From contig CAJXUY010000012.1 of the NCBI GenBank assembly GCA_913060665.1, forward strand, positions 62,001 to 126,000: a stretch of 64,000 bases of DNA. The letters run 5' to 3'. Position 1 is the first letter of the stretch; each line of letters begins with the position of its first letter. The DNA is from an uncultured Oleiphilaceae bacterium. Lineage in GTDB: Bacteria; Pseudomonadota; Gammaproteobacteria; Pseudomonadales; Oleiphilaceae. Position numbers and translations under genes: made by a program. The notes under the pieces are model-generated. The model worked only from the letters and a program-made list of their open reading frames with translations. It was not told the DNA's origin and did not search any database. Below, piece by piece: positions 1 to 8,492 of this stretch.

Positions 1-77
1 ACCACTTCCGACTGACCCGGACGAAAAGACGCAAAGCCAAAATGCTGTTGCAATAATGTGTGTAAATCAGCGGTCAT
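1..77 (-). CDS. recQ: RecQ-like DNA helicase, N-terminal end only
   Basis: The first 25 codons of a minus-strand gene run off the left edge of the window. The peptide begins MTADLHTLLQQHFGFASFRP and continues GQSEV, which matches the entry motif of RecQ-family ATP-dependent 3'-5' helicases (F-G-x-x-x-F-R-P-G-Q, the adenine-recognising Q region). The catalytic domains lie outside the window, so RecQ versus a RecQ-like paralogue cannot be settled. It follows the DUF2956 gene by 25 bases on the same strand and is probably cotranscribed with it. Confidence 0.75.
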   Translation of the reverse strand, partial: MTADLHTLLQQHFGFASFRPGQSEV

Positions 78-102
78 ATTCTTTAGAGCCTTATCAAAAC
101 AG

Positions 103-441
103 TTAGAGCCTAGTGGTCAGAATATAAGCGATAAACAGAGCCCAAGACGTTAACAGTAAAACCCAGGGTAAACGTGGTGTTGTTTCGCTAGCCATTTCAA
201 GAGGTAAGTCGTGCTCTATCTCATGCATTGTATTAGCGGCTTTTTTAAGTCGTTTATTAAGCTCCCGAGACTTAGCTTTATGCTGTTTTTTATAGTGATC
301 GATACCCTTTTGAATACCTTGAGCAATTAACTTCGTCTGCTCTTTAGTTTGCCCAGGTCTTTGGGTCGCACGAGCCGCTTTCATTGCTTCTTCTTGAGTC
401 TTTTCAGAGACAAGCGTCTGCTTTTTTGAGTATTTAGCCAT
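103..441 (-). CDS. DUF2956 family membrane-anchored protein
   Basis: A 112-residue protein of unknown function. The stretch A-T-Q-R-P-G-Q-T-K-E-Q-T-K-L-I-A-Q-G-I (about residues 25-43) is the hallmark I recall for the gammaproteobacterial DUF2956 family. The N-terminal two thirds is very basic and helical; residues about 92-110 form one hydrophobic C-terminal helix, so the protein is probably tail-anchored with its charged part in the cytoplasm. It lies just upstream of the recQ-like gene and diverges from the efflux operon at 611. Confidence 0.75.
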   Translation of the reverse strand: MAKYSKKQTLVSEKTQEEAMKAARATQRPGQTKEQTKLIAQGIQKGIDHYKKQHKAKSRELNKRLKKAANTMHEIEHDLPLEMASETTPRLPWVLLLTSWALFIAYILTTRL

Positions 442-610
442 CGAGTATTCTGTTCCGTCGAGGTCACTAAGATAGGTTTCTTTGTAGATATATTAACAGA
501 GAATAATTGTACCCTGTGATTTAATCCAAGTAGAATCAGTATTTGCATAACACCTGCATTTGTGAGCCTTAACACTCATAAAACCAGTGATCTAACAATA
601 AGAGAGTGTC

Positions 611-2887
611 ATGCCACAAAAAATGCTTGATGGCGCCAAAACACCAGCCTCATTTCGATCACTATTATCATTTAATAATTGGTTTTGGCCGTTTTGCCTG
701 AGTGAAAAGTTCAAATTTGCCTCTAAAGTCGCCTTAAGCCTAGCATTGGCATATCTAATACAAATGGCCATGGGTTGGCCACAAGCATCAACAGCAGCCA
801 CTACCGTCATGCTGATTGCTTCAATTAGTAGTCAACGAGAGTCTTTAGCAAAAGGAACTTTCCGGGTAATAGGTACTGTTATAGGGGCCGTTATTGGGCT
901 TCTACTCGTAGGGCTGTTTGCTCAAGACCGGCTGCAGTATATGTTAGCGGTATCGATTATCGTCTCAATTGTCTTTTATATTCGCAATGCCTACACAAAA
1001 GACCCCACTCTTTTTATGCTCACTGGCGTGATGATTTTAATGATGTCCAACGGAGGCAATGCGGATGGCGCGTTTCTGTACGGTGTTGATCGGGCATTTA
1101 TGACCGCGTTCGGTGTTGTGATTTATACGTTGGTAAGTGTTTTCTTGTTTCCCTCAAAAGCAGAACAAAATCTCAAACAGCTTGCAAACGACCTCAGTAC
1201 GCTACAACTCAAAGTTTTCAAACGCATAGCGGCCAATGGCAATGACGATCATTATGATAGCGATCAGGGTCAGGATAAAACTAACGACAGGCTATTAATA
1301 CAGCAACTCTATGGTGCTCAGGACGCGCTGGAAGCACGCTACGAGTTACTGCGTAGCGAGTACACCGATCTCACAGTTTATAAAAATGAATGGGGCTCAG
1401 CCCTATACTACTATAAAAAACTTACTCAACTTTTAGTATCCGTGGCAGAAAATAATGACGTAGAACATCTTGATAGATCAAAGTATATAGTCGATTTCAC
1501 CCAAACAATTTCAAACCTTGAGTCGCTATTTGAGTCAACGCAATCAGCATGGAATCTAGAAGAAAAAGCATCATCTCAAACGGAAAATCAAGACATTAAG
1601 CAGCCTCTAAGCGTCAAATACCATAAAGAAGCACTCGATAGCGGTTCTCATTTTCAAAAAGGCAGCATTATCACCTTCGGCTATCTTTTGAACTCACTGC
1701 AAGAAACCCTATCAAACCTTGTAGAGATTATCCGCTGCATAGACTCTACAACAGCGCTGGAACCCTGCAAAGAACCGCCGACGGATAAACCAGGGATGTT
1801 TTTATGGTGGGATGCAGAAAATGCCAAAACAGCGATAAAGGTATTTGTGAGTTATTGGGCAGCTGCCATTTTCTGGATCTACTTTAATCCTCCGGGTGGT
1901 TATAGCTTTGTTATTTTTTCGACTATTTTTATTTCGCTTCTCTCGTTTTTACCCGTCCACCCAGTGCTGCTGTTGGTACTGTTTACGTTTGGGTTTCTGT
2001 TTGCTGTTCCGTCATATATTTTTATTCTTCCCCAACTCACCTTAGGGTTAGAGTTAGGTATATTTCTTTTTATCTATACGTTTATCGCCTTTTACCTATT
2101 CAAAGGGCCTATCACCATATTCTTTTTATTAGGCTTATTTATACTCGGTATCGACAATACCATGGCGTATAATTTCGGTGTTATTCTAACCATCATGTTA
2201 TTGTTTTATATGGTAGTACTGATGATTATTATCTCTTATTACCTGCCGTTTTCATCGAAACCTGAACACCTTTTTTATATCATGAAAGAACGGTTTTTCC
2301 GTCATGCTGCTGGCGTAATGCGCTATAGCCAGTTCTCACATCCCTCAACGCCTAAGTTCAGCTTGACTCACCTTCGATATCGTTGGCATGCAAGAACGAT
2401 GAGTGAAACCGTTAATAAGCTCAAAGTCTGGGGAGCTAAAACTAACCATCAATACTTTGGACTACCTTCAGCGGAACCGTTAATGGCTTTTGCAGATGCC
2501 TGTAATTTACTTCGCAATCAGCTCAATACCTTCGAGATGGCACAACAAAAGCTGAACCACAATCGTTTAGTAAAACAAGCAGGCTCGGCTTACAACAAAC
2601 AACAGTCAAACCACACAGCAGTCGCATTCATAGATGGGTTAGCATGTGGAAAAAACCCCGACACATTGAACAAACTGTTTAATGCCTACTACAATGACTA
2701 TCTAAACACTGAAAGAAAACTCGAAATGTTCTTTAAAAACGTTGATTTAGGTTGTTGTTCTCACACAGAAATATCAGGTTTCTATATACTGTTACACCTT
2801 AAGAAAAATGTCTTTGAAGCGATTAATCAATGCAAAACGACCTATGAGGGTGTCTATTGGGCAAGTTTGCAACAAACGAGATTTTAA
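611..2887 (+). CDS. FUSC-family (AaeB-like) inner-membrane exporter
   Basis: A 758-residue protein with the two-block architecture of FUSC/AaeB aromatic-acid exporters: a hydrophobic block at about residues 36-180, a long soluble helical stretch at about 180-395, a second hydrophobic block at about 400-545, and a soluble C-terminal domain. Family members export hydroxylated aromatic carboxylates or other toxic organic acids using an HlyD-type adaptor and, in some systems, an outer-membrane factor. All partners follow directly: NodT lipoprotein, DUF1656 and HlyD. The stop codon shares one base with the next start (TAATG). The substrate cannot be read from sequence. Confidence 0.85.
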   Translation: MPQKMLDGAKTPASFRSLLSFNNWFWPFCLSEKFKFASKVALSLALAYLIQMAMGWPQASTAATTVMLIASISSQRESLAKGTFRVIGTVIGAVIGLLLVGLFAQDRLQYMLAVSIIVSIVFYIRNAYTKDPTLFMLTGVMILMMSNGGNADGAFLYGVDRAFMTAFGVVIYTLVSVFLFPSKAEQNLKQLANDLSTLQLKVFKRIAANGNDDHYDSDQGQDKTNDRLLIQQLYGAQDALEARYELLRSEYTDLTVYKNEWGSALYYYKKLTQLLVSVAENNDVEHLDRSKYIVDFTQTISNLESLFESTQSAWNLEEKASSQTENQDIKQPLSVKYHKEALDSGSHFQKGSIITFGYLLNSLQETLSNLVEIIRCIDSTTALEPCKEPPTDKPGMFLWWDAENAKTAIKVFVSYWAAAIFWIYFNPPGGYSFVIFSTIFISLLSFLPVHPVLLLVLFTFGFLFAVPSYIFILPQLTLGLELGIFLFIYTFIAFYLFKGPITIFFLLGLFILGIDNTMAYNFGVILTIMLLFYMVVLMIIISYYLPFSSKPEHLFYIMKERFFRHAAGVMRYSQFSHPSTPKFSLTHLRYRWHARTMSETVNKLKVWGAKTNHQYFGLPSAEPLMAFADACNLLRNQLNTFEMAQQKLNHNRLVKQAGSAYNKQQSNHTAVAFIDGLACGKNPDTLNKLFNAYYNDYLNTERKLEMFFKNVDLGCCSHTEISGFYILLHLKKNVFEAINQCKTTYEGVYWASLQQTRF

Positions 2888-4575
2888 TGCGGTCTTTCAT
2901 GCATAGCACCAGCATTACAAAAAACTGTAAACGGTATCTTAGATCGGCCTTGTCAATATTGCTGATCTATAACCTCGCCGCCTGCAGCGTCGTAGGCCCG
3001 AATTTCGAGCCAATCGAGGCCGCGAGCCTGCCTAAAAGCTGGAGTCAAGCCGATACTCAACAAGCCGAAACAAAGACCGCTCAATGGTGGGTACAATTTA
3101 ATGACCCAACCCTCAATAACCTGGTCGAAGCAGCCAACCAGCAAAATCTCGATATTGAAGCGGCGGGGTTACGCATCCTGCAAGCTAGGATGGTGTACGG
3201 CATTTCAGATGCATTGAGCTACCCTCAAGTTCAGGTGGTGTCTGGCCAACTGGCAAAAATTTATACTGATGATAAGTCATACAACAATGCTGCACTGTCA
3301 TTTGACGCAGGCTGGGAAATGGATGTCTGGGGTAAATATGCTCGCGGTTTAGAGTCTGCAGAAGCAGCCTTATATGCATCAATCGCCTCATATCACAACA
3401 TTACCGTCAGTATCACGGCAGAAGTCGCCCGTAACTACGTTAACTATCGAACCTTTCAAGAACGCATATTACTATCTAAACGTAACACTCAAATACAAGA
3501 AAGAGTCGTAGAGATCACCCAAGTCCAGTATGACTCAGGTAATGTCACAGAGCTCGATGTGCAGCAGGCCAAAAGCCAACTTTATGGTACTCAGTCAGCA
3601 CTACCTGCACTGCAAATTGGGATGATGCAATCGCGCAATGCACTAGCCGTTTTGCTAGGTATTCTTCCTAGCGGGGTTGATACGATTCTAGACTCAGATG
3701 ATATTGCTAAGCGTATACAGACGTATCTCACCAAATACGATAATAATGACGCCAAACGAGCATCCGCAAACAATGACAACTACTCGCTTGTACCTATTCC
3801 ACCCGCGATAGATACCGCCATTGATGCATCACTGGTTTTGCGACGGCCTGACTTACAGGTAGCGGAGCTTCAGGCTCACGCCCAAAGTGCACAAATAGGC
3901 ATCGCTGAAGCCGCACTGTATCCCAGTTTTTCGTTATTTGGTTCAATTGGGGTGAACAGCACCGAAGAGTCAGCCACCAGCTTTAGTTTAAGTGACTCGT
4001 TAACACTCGCTGTTGGCCCTTCATTCTCATGGAATATTTTTCAATATGGTCGAGTCAAAAACAACATCCGCTTAGAAGATGCGCGCTTTCAGGAGACACT
4101 CACCAACTACAACAAAAAAGTACTACTCGCCATTCAAGAGGTAGGCAACTCACTCTCGTCTTATCAATTTTACCAAGCACAAGAAACACTCAGGTTAAAA
4201 GCCGTGAATGCCTCTGTTCGAGCGTTTAATATTTCCATGACACAATACGAAAACGGCCAAATCAACTTTGAACGACTACTAAGTTCAGTGGAGAAAATGA
4301 CCCGCAGTGAAGATAGTCACGCCCAAACCAAAGGCAATATTGCCAATCAAGTCGTTGCACTATATAAGTCGTTAGGCGGGGGATGGGAAGCTAACAGTGG
4401 TAAAGCATTTGTCAGTGACGCCCTGATAGAAACCATGAAGGCACGAACAGACTGGGGTGCCCAACTAGACTCACCGCAAACACTTCCGGTTCAAACTAAC
4501 AGCCCTGAGCGGTCTTCACAAACCAACAGCCCTGAGCGGTCTTCACAAACCAGCCCTGAGCGGGAGGCACCATAA
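2887..4575 (+). CDS. NodT-family outer-membrane efflux lipoprotein
   Basis: An outer-membrane factor of the NodT/TolC superfamily. A hydrophobic signal ending L-A-A-C (lipobox) is followed by S-V-V-G-P-N-F, the typical mature start of NodT lipoproteins, then two OEP repeats built of long helices. I chose the ATG at 2887, which overlaps the upstream stop by one base; an in-frame start 30 bases upstream would add ten residues before the signal peptide. At 562 residues it is longer than usual because of a low-complexity tail after about residue 525 containing a 9-residue tandem repeat (N-S-P-E-R-S-S-Q-T). It would form the exit duct for the FUSC/HlyD exporter. Confidence 0.88.
   Translation: MRSFMHSTSITKNCKRYLRSALSILLIYNLAACSVVGPNFEPIEAASLPKSWSQADTQQAETKTAQWWVQFNDPTLNNLVEAANQQNLDIEAAGLRILQARMVYGISDALSYPQVQVVSGQLAKIYTDDKSYNNAALSFDAGWEMDVWGKYARGLESAEAALYASIASYHNITVSITAEVARNYVNYRTFQERILLSKRNTQIQERVVEITQVQYDSGNVTELDVQQAKSQLYGTQSALPALQIGMMQSRNALAVLLGILPSGVDTILDSDDIAKRIQTYLTKYDNNDAKRASANNDNYSLVPIPPAIDTAIDASLVLRRPDLQVAELQAHAQSAQIGIAEAALYPSFSLFGSIGVNSTEESATSFSLSDSLTLAVGPSFSWNIFQYGRVKNNIRLEDARFQETLTNYNKKVLLAIQEVGNSLSSYQFYQAQETLRLKAVNASVRAFNISMTQYENGQINFERLLSSVEKMTRSEDSHAQTKGNIANQVVALYKSLGGGWEANSGKAFVSDALIETMKARTDWGAQLDSPQTLPVQTNSPERSSQTNSPERSSQTSPEREAP
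4498..4563 (+). repeat. 27-bp tandem repeat inside the NodT gene
   Basis: Two perfect 27-base copies (4498-4524 and 4525-4551) and a 12-base partial third copy (4552-4563) encode N-S-P-E-R-S-S-Q-T repeats at the extreme C-terminus of the outer-membrane factor. The unit is a multiple of three, so copy-number changes would keep the reading frame and the TAATG coupling to the next gene. Confidence 0.9.
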
Positions 4576-4784
4576 TGAAAATGCCTCACGAGCTAGCAAT
4601 CGGCGATGTTTACTATTCCCCCCTATTATTGGTGATAGTACTTTCTCTGATCGCAACATGGGTCACTGTCGCTCTTTTAAATAAAACCCGTCTATCTCGA
4701 TTAATTGCGTTTCCATCCATTTCATTTATAGCCATCATGCTTCTATATGTGGTTGGCATTGATCATTTCTTTATACAGTTTTAG
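4575..4784 (+). CDS. DUF1656 family small membrane protein (AaeX-like)
   Basis: A 69-residue protein with two predicted membrane helices (about residues 15-35 and 47-65). The motif P-H-E-L-x-I-G-D-V-Y-x-S-P near the start is typical of DUF1656/AaeX proteins, which accompany FUSC and HlyD subunits in aromatic-acid efflux operons; their role is unknown. The start codon overlaps the NodT stop (TAATG), implying coupled translation. Confidence 0.85.
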   Translation: MKMPHELAIGDVYYSPLLLVIVLSLIATWVTVALLNKTRLSRLIAFPSISFIAIMLLYVVGIDHFFIQF

Positions 4785-4798
4785 GTGCAAATTTGAAC

Positions 4799-5701
4799 AT
4801 GGCAAAAAAGCTATTCATCATTTTGTTAAATACCCTCATTATTGGAGGCGCGCTCTATTTTGCCTATCAAAAGTATGAAGCCTATTTTAATAACCCCTGG
4901 ACACGAGATGGACAGGTACGAGCCAATATCATCAAAGTCGCCCCTCGTGTTTCAGGCCCGATTACCGAAGTAGCAATCAAAGACAATCAGTTTGTTCGTC
5001 AAGGCGATTTATTGTTTCAAATAGACCCTAGTACCTATGAAGTCGCATTAGCCCAAGCTGACGCGTCGCTTAAACGTGCAAAAGTAAACTCCCGTGGTAA
5101 AAAGATTGAATACGATCGACTCAAGGATATTAGGGCCAAAGACAAAGGCGCAGTATCCCATAAAGATCTTAGTCGTCGCCAAATCACTTATGAAGAATCA
5201 TTGCTCGCGATTAAAGTATCTGAAGAACAACTAAAGGCCGCTAAGCTAAACCTGAAGTTCACACGTATTTATGCAACAGTGGACGGCTATGTCTCTAACG
5301 TCGATATACAACTCGGTACACAAGCCGTTGCTAACCAGCCACTTCTAGCGCTTATTGATAGTAATAGCTTTTGGGTTTTTGGCTACTTTCGCGAGAGTCA
5401 GTTGCCACAAATTAAAGCGGGTAATAGCGCTATGGTGACATTGATGTCGCACCCAGACCAACCTATTGAAGGTTATGTCGAGTCCATCGGCTGGGGAATC
5501 GCCCCTAAAGATGGTAAGGTCGGCTATAACCTATTGCCCGATGTAAACCCAGTGTTCCAATGGATTCGCCTGGCTCAACGTATTCCTGTGCGTATATCTC
5601 TAAACGCATTACCCGATGATATTGATCTTCGATTCGGACTATCGGCCTCGATTATGGTAATGCAAGACGAAAAAGAAGGCGAAAAAGAAGGCGAAAAGTA
5701 G
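4799..5701 (+). CDS. HlyD-family periplasmic adaptor (AaeA/EmrA-like)
   Basis: A membrane-fusion protein of 300 residues. It has an N-terminal membrane anchor (about residues 3-23), a biotinyl-lipoyl-like segment (N-P-W-T-R-D-G-Q-V-R-A, then V-A-P-R-V-S-G-P-I), a helical hairpin, and a second lipoyl/beta-barrel half containing G-Y-V-S-N-V and F-W-V-F-G-Y-F. It should bridge the FUSC pump and the NodT duct. A TTG two codons upstream (4793) is an alternative start with a closer AGGTG; I prefer the ATG. The C-terminus ends in a short E-K-E-G-E-K repeat. The next gene starts nine bases on. Confidence 0.85.
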   Translation: MAKKLFIILLNTLIIGGALYFAYQKYEAYFNNPWTRDGQVRANIIKVAPRVSGPITEVAIKDNQFVRQGDLLFQIDPSTYEVALAQADASLKRAKVNSRGKKIEYDRLKDIRAKDKGAVSHKDLSRRQITYEESLLAIKVSEEQLKAAKLNLKFTRIYATVDGYVSNVDIQLGTQAVANQPLLALIDSNSFWVFGYFRESQLPQIKAGNSAMVTLMSHPDQPIEGYVESIGWGIAPKDGKVGYNLLPDVNPVFQWIRLAQRIPVRISLNALPDDIDLRFGLSASIMVMQDEKEGEKEGEK

Positions 5702-5710
5702 AACAACCTT

Positions 5711-6376
5711 ATGGAACAGAAAATCAATCAGCAAAATAACTTCTTCTACCTCACCATCGCACTCATATTATTACTGATGAGCTCATCATTAGTCCACGCC
5801 ATTTCAGGTGGGCTACTAGAGTATATTCTGCAGGGGTTTACGGCACTCACATTTATCATCTGCCTAATGAGTCTTCGTTTTGATAAAGGCTGGTATCGTT
5901 TTTTGACGAGCTTAGCCTGCTGCTGGTTAGTCGCGATACTCATTCGTCACTTGGTAGGCGCTCAACAGCTTGATGCTATCATGCTGGTCTTAATGTTCGC
6001 GTTTTTCTTTGGTACCTTTAAGTCCATTACCAAACAAATATTGTTTACCGGCCATCGTGTAGATAGTAATAAGATCATCGGTTCTGTCGCGCTATTTTTG
6101 TTGTTAGGGCTGATGTGGTCAATCGCCTACTTACTCATTTTGGAGTTTTCACCGGAATCGTTTACCGGTATGACTGACAAACCATGGGGAGAGAATTTCT
6201 CTAGAATGGCCTATTTTAGCTTTGTCACATTAACGACATTAGGTTATGGCGATATAAGCCCTGCTTCACCATTTTCTCAATCCATCGTCTACATGGAGGC
6301 CATTGCCGGGGTGTTTTATATGGCCATCGTGGTCGCAAGTTTAGTCAGTTCAAGTCAACATAACTACAACAAATAG
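5711..6376 (+). CDS. Two-pore-helix ion channel protein (K+ channel-like)
   Basis: A 221-residue membrane protein with several N-terminal hydrophobic helices and a C-terminal helix-pore-helix unit. The selectivity-filter motif T-L-G-Y-G-D at about residues 175-180 is that of potassium channels (ion-channel family 2). No cytoplasmic RCK/TrkA-N regulatory domain is attached. It starts nine bases after the HlyD gene and is followed by the AI-2E gene after 28 bases, so it looks like part of the efflux transcript. Whether that link is functional is unknown. Confidence 0.75.
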   Translation: MEQKINQQNNFFYLTIALILLLMSSSLVHAISGGLLEYILQGFTALTFIICLMSLRFDKGWYRFLTSLACCWLVAILIRHLVGAQQLDAIMLVLMFAFFFGTFKSITKQILFTGHRVDSNKIIGSVALFLLLGLMWSIAYLLILEFSPESFTGMTDKPWGENFSRMAYFSFVTLTTLGYGDISPASPFSQSIVYMEAIAGVFYMAIVVASLVSSSQHNYNK

Positions 6377-6404
6377 TACTACAACCAATAGCCTGGAAGC
6401 CAAT

Positions 6405-7523
6405 ATGGAAAAGCAAACGGAAGAAGATCAGCGAAAGCGCTTTATCAATAATATGATGGAGTCAGCAATACGAATTGGGTTGTTGGTTATGCTGATCGTA
6501 TGGACCTACGACGTTATTAAACCCTTTATCATTCCTGTATTATGGGGTGCCATTTTAGCCGTTGCGCTCATGCCGATAACTCAAAAGTTTGAAACCCTAT
6601 TAAAAGGCCGACGCGGATTGACCGCCACTGTCTTAGCAATCTTATGCATTACGTTACTCATTACCCCTTTTATTATGGTTTCGGGGTCTATTCTTGACCT
6701 CGTCGCTCACCTGACTGAAGTCTTTAAAAGTGGTGAAGTTCATATACCCGGCCCGACTCAACGGGTTGCAGATATCCCGGTCATCGGCAGTAAGCTCTTT
6801 GAGGTCTGGTCACTGTTTTCAGACAACTTAGAAAAGGCGGTCACTCACTTTTTACCTGAAATAAAAAATGCAGCTGCAGCATTGGCCTCCATGGTTGGCA
6901 GTAGCCTCTCTACCCTGCTGATGTTTATTGTTTCGTTAGCTATTGCAGCAGGCTTTATGACCCACGCAGAGGCATCCGCATCAGCCCTAAAAACCGTTGC
7001 TGTTCGAATCGCAGGAAAGAACGGAGCTAAGTGGACAACTCTAACCGCCGCAACTATCCGAAGCGTATTGCTGGGCGTAGTCGGTGTTGCACTCATTCAA
7101 TCCATCTTGATCGGTGCGGCCTTATTTACCTTTAACATACCGGCAGCGGGGCTAATTGCGATTGGTATTCTGATATTAGGCATAGCCCAATTACCTGCTT
7201 TGATTGTGGTGCTTCCCCTTATCGGCTACGCGTTCTCGACTCAAGACACGACACCTGCCACTATTTTCAGCATTTGGGTATTTCTAGCAGGGTTGTCTGA
7301 TAACTTCCTAAAGCCATTATTGATGGGCCGAGGGGTCGATATACCGATGCCCGTGATCCTCTTTGGCGGAATGCTCTCGGCAGGAATTATTGGATTATTC
7401 TTAGGCGCAGTAGTACTTGCGATCTGGTATGAGCTATTTTTGGCATGGGTTAAAGCGGGCGATGAAGAGCCTATAACCCACCAAGATAACATCGACTCGA
7501 TTAACCAAGATCTAGCGCCCTAA
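6405..7523 (+). CDS. AI-2E family transporter (YdiK/PerM-like)
   Basis: A 372-residue polytopic membrane protein of the AI-2E/PerM superfamily: paired N-terminal helices, a mid-protein amphipathic region (about 100-150), then a helix-rich C-terminal half with S-D-N-F-L-K-P-L-L-M-G-R-G, the motif conserved in this family. Members have been linked to autoinducer-2 export or Na+/H+ antiport; the substrate here is undefined. A GGAAG sits five bases before the ATG. It is the last gene of the rightward run starting at 611 and converges on the response-regulator gene. Confidence 0.85.
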   Translation: MEKQTEEDQRKRFINNMMESAIRIGLLVMLIVWTYDVIKPFIIPVLWGAILAVALMPITQKFETLLKGRRGLTATVLAILCITLLITPFIMVSGSILDLVAHLTEVFKSGEVHIPGPTQRVADIPVIGSKLFEVWSLFSDNLEKAVTHFLPEIKNAAAALASMVGSSLSTLLMFIVSLAIAAGFMTHAEASASALKTVAVRIAGKNGAKWTTLTAATIRSVLLGVVGVALIQSILIGAALFTFNIPAAGLIAIGILILGIAQLPALIVVLPLIGYAFSTQDTTPATIFSIWVFLAGLSDNFLKPLLMGRGVDIPMPVILFGGMLSAGIIGLFLGAVVLAIWYELFLAWVKAGDEEPITHQDNIDSINQDLAP

Positions 7524-7530
7524 GAGGTGT

Positions 7531-7569
7531 GTTAGCACTCTAGAACCTTAAGGATACTGGAGTGCTAAC
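7531..7569. terminator. Hairpin between convergent genes
   Basis: GTTAGCACTC at 7531-7540 pairs perfectly with GAGTGCTAAC at 7560-7569. The stem can extend to 13 pairs with one G-U and encloses a CCTTAAGG palindrome. It lies between the AI-2E gene and the convergent response-regulator gene. There is no clear U-tract, so it is a candidate bidirectional terminator rather than a certain one. Confidence 0.55.
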
Positions 7570-7583
7570 CATTTACCAAAATG

Positions 7584-8492
7584 TCACCGACTGCTAAGAT
7601 ATTGCAAGCAAACCGCTGCAGCAGTAGTTCGGTTTTCGACTGATAATTTACGATAAACGGGTTCAAGGTGCTTATTGACCGTTCGTGGGCTCATAGACAA
7701 TATCTGCCCTATCTCACGATTGGTTTTGCCTCTAGACAACCAAAATAAAACCTCAGTTTCTCGCTCTGTAAGCTCAAACCTCTCTTTTAACGCCGCTCGA
7801 GCCACCAGCTCATCATCATCAAGCAAACGCATCAGAAACTCCCCTGGGGAAGGTCTACCTAACAAGTTCATTTGCAGCGGTTTTTCGAGTCCTTTCAATT
7901 GCAAACTGCTATGTTTTTCTGGTCTATGAGCGAGCCACCCTTTCACCTGTTCAGGAAACTGAGTATCCAACCATTCCTGATCACGGCTACGGGAGGCGAG
8001 TAACTCTCTAGCATGAGTAGTAGACCAAACAACACTTCCGTTGATGTCGCATGCAAATGTTAGCTGTCCAACTTCATCCAGTGCGACTCTGGCACTTCTT
8101 GTCATGCGCGCATTGTTTAAGTGCACCTTAACTCTTGCTAATAGCTCACCCAACTTTATCGGTTTACTAATATAATCAACGCCACCTGCTTCCAAACCTT
8201 TAACGACATCTTCACTTTCACTTAGACCCGTCATAAAAATCACGGGGACATCACCCAGCTCACTATTTTGTTTCAGTGCTCTACAGGCTTCAAAACCGTC
8301 CATGTTTGGCATAATCGCATCCATTAGGACGATATCAGGCGCCATGCGATCAGCGATCGCTAAGGCCTGTGCGCCATCCATCGCAACAAATACAGTATAA
8401 CCCGCGCCTACGAGTGATTCGTTCAGAATGCCTAACGCATCAGTGGAATCATCAACAACTAATACGATGCCTTTCGACTCATTTTCAGACAT
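7584..8492 (-). CDS. LuxR-type response regulator paired with the permease-kinase
   Basis: A 302-residue regulator. An N-terminal receiver domain carries the phospho-acceptor D58 in V-L-M-D-A-I-M-P. A middle segment of about 90 residues (130-225) has a PAS-like look. A C-terminal LuxR/FixJ helix-turn-helix includes L-T-E-R-E-T-E-V-L and T-N-R-E-I-G-Q-I-L-S-M-S-P-R-T-V-N-K-H. The ATG at 8492 overlaps the kinase TGA by one base and has AAGGGG eight bases upstream; a GTG one codon earlier is possible. Coupling to the kinase and divergence from the urt/fmd operon suggest it activates amide/urea uptake. This resembles the logic of the CrbS/CrbR and MxtR/ErdR transporter-kinase pairs. Confidence 0.88.
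   Translation of the reverse strand: MSENESKGIVLVVDDSTDALGILNESLVGAGYTVFVAMDGAQALAIADRMAPDIVLMDAIMPNMDGFEACRALKQNSELGDVPVIFMTGLSESEDVVKGLEAGGVDYISKPIKLGELLARVKVHLNNARMTRSARVALDEVGQLTFACDINGSVVWSTTHARELLASRSRDQEWLDTQFPEQVKGWLAHRPEKHSSLQLKGLEKPLQMNLLGRPSPGEFLMRLLDDDELVARAALKERFELTERETEVLFWLSRGKTNREIGQILSMSPRTVNKHLEPVYRKLSVENRTTAAAVCLQYLSSR

Noticed and set aside
381-575. 64-codon minus-strand frame overlapping the DUF2956 start
   Set aside because: Overlaps the better supported DUF2956 gene and contains no recognisable domain.
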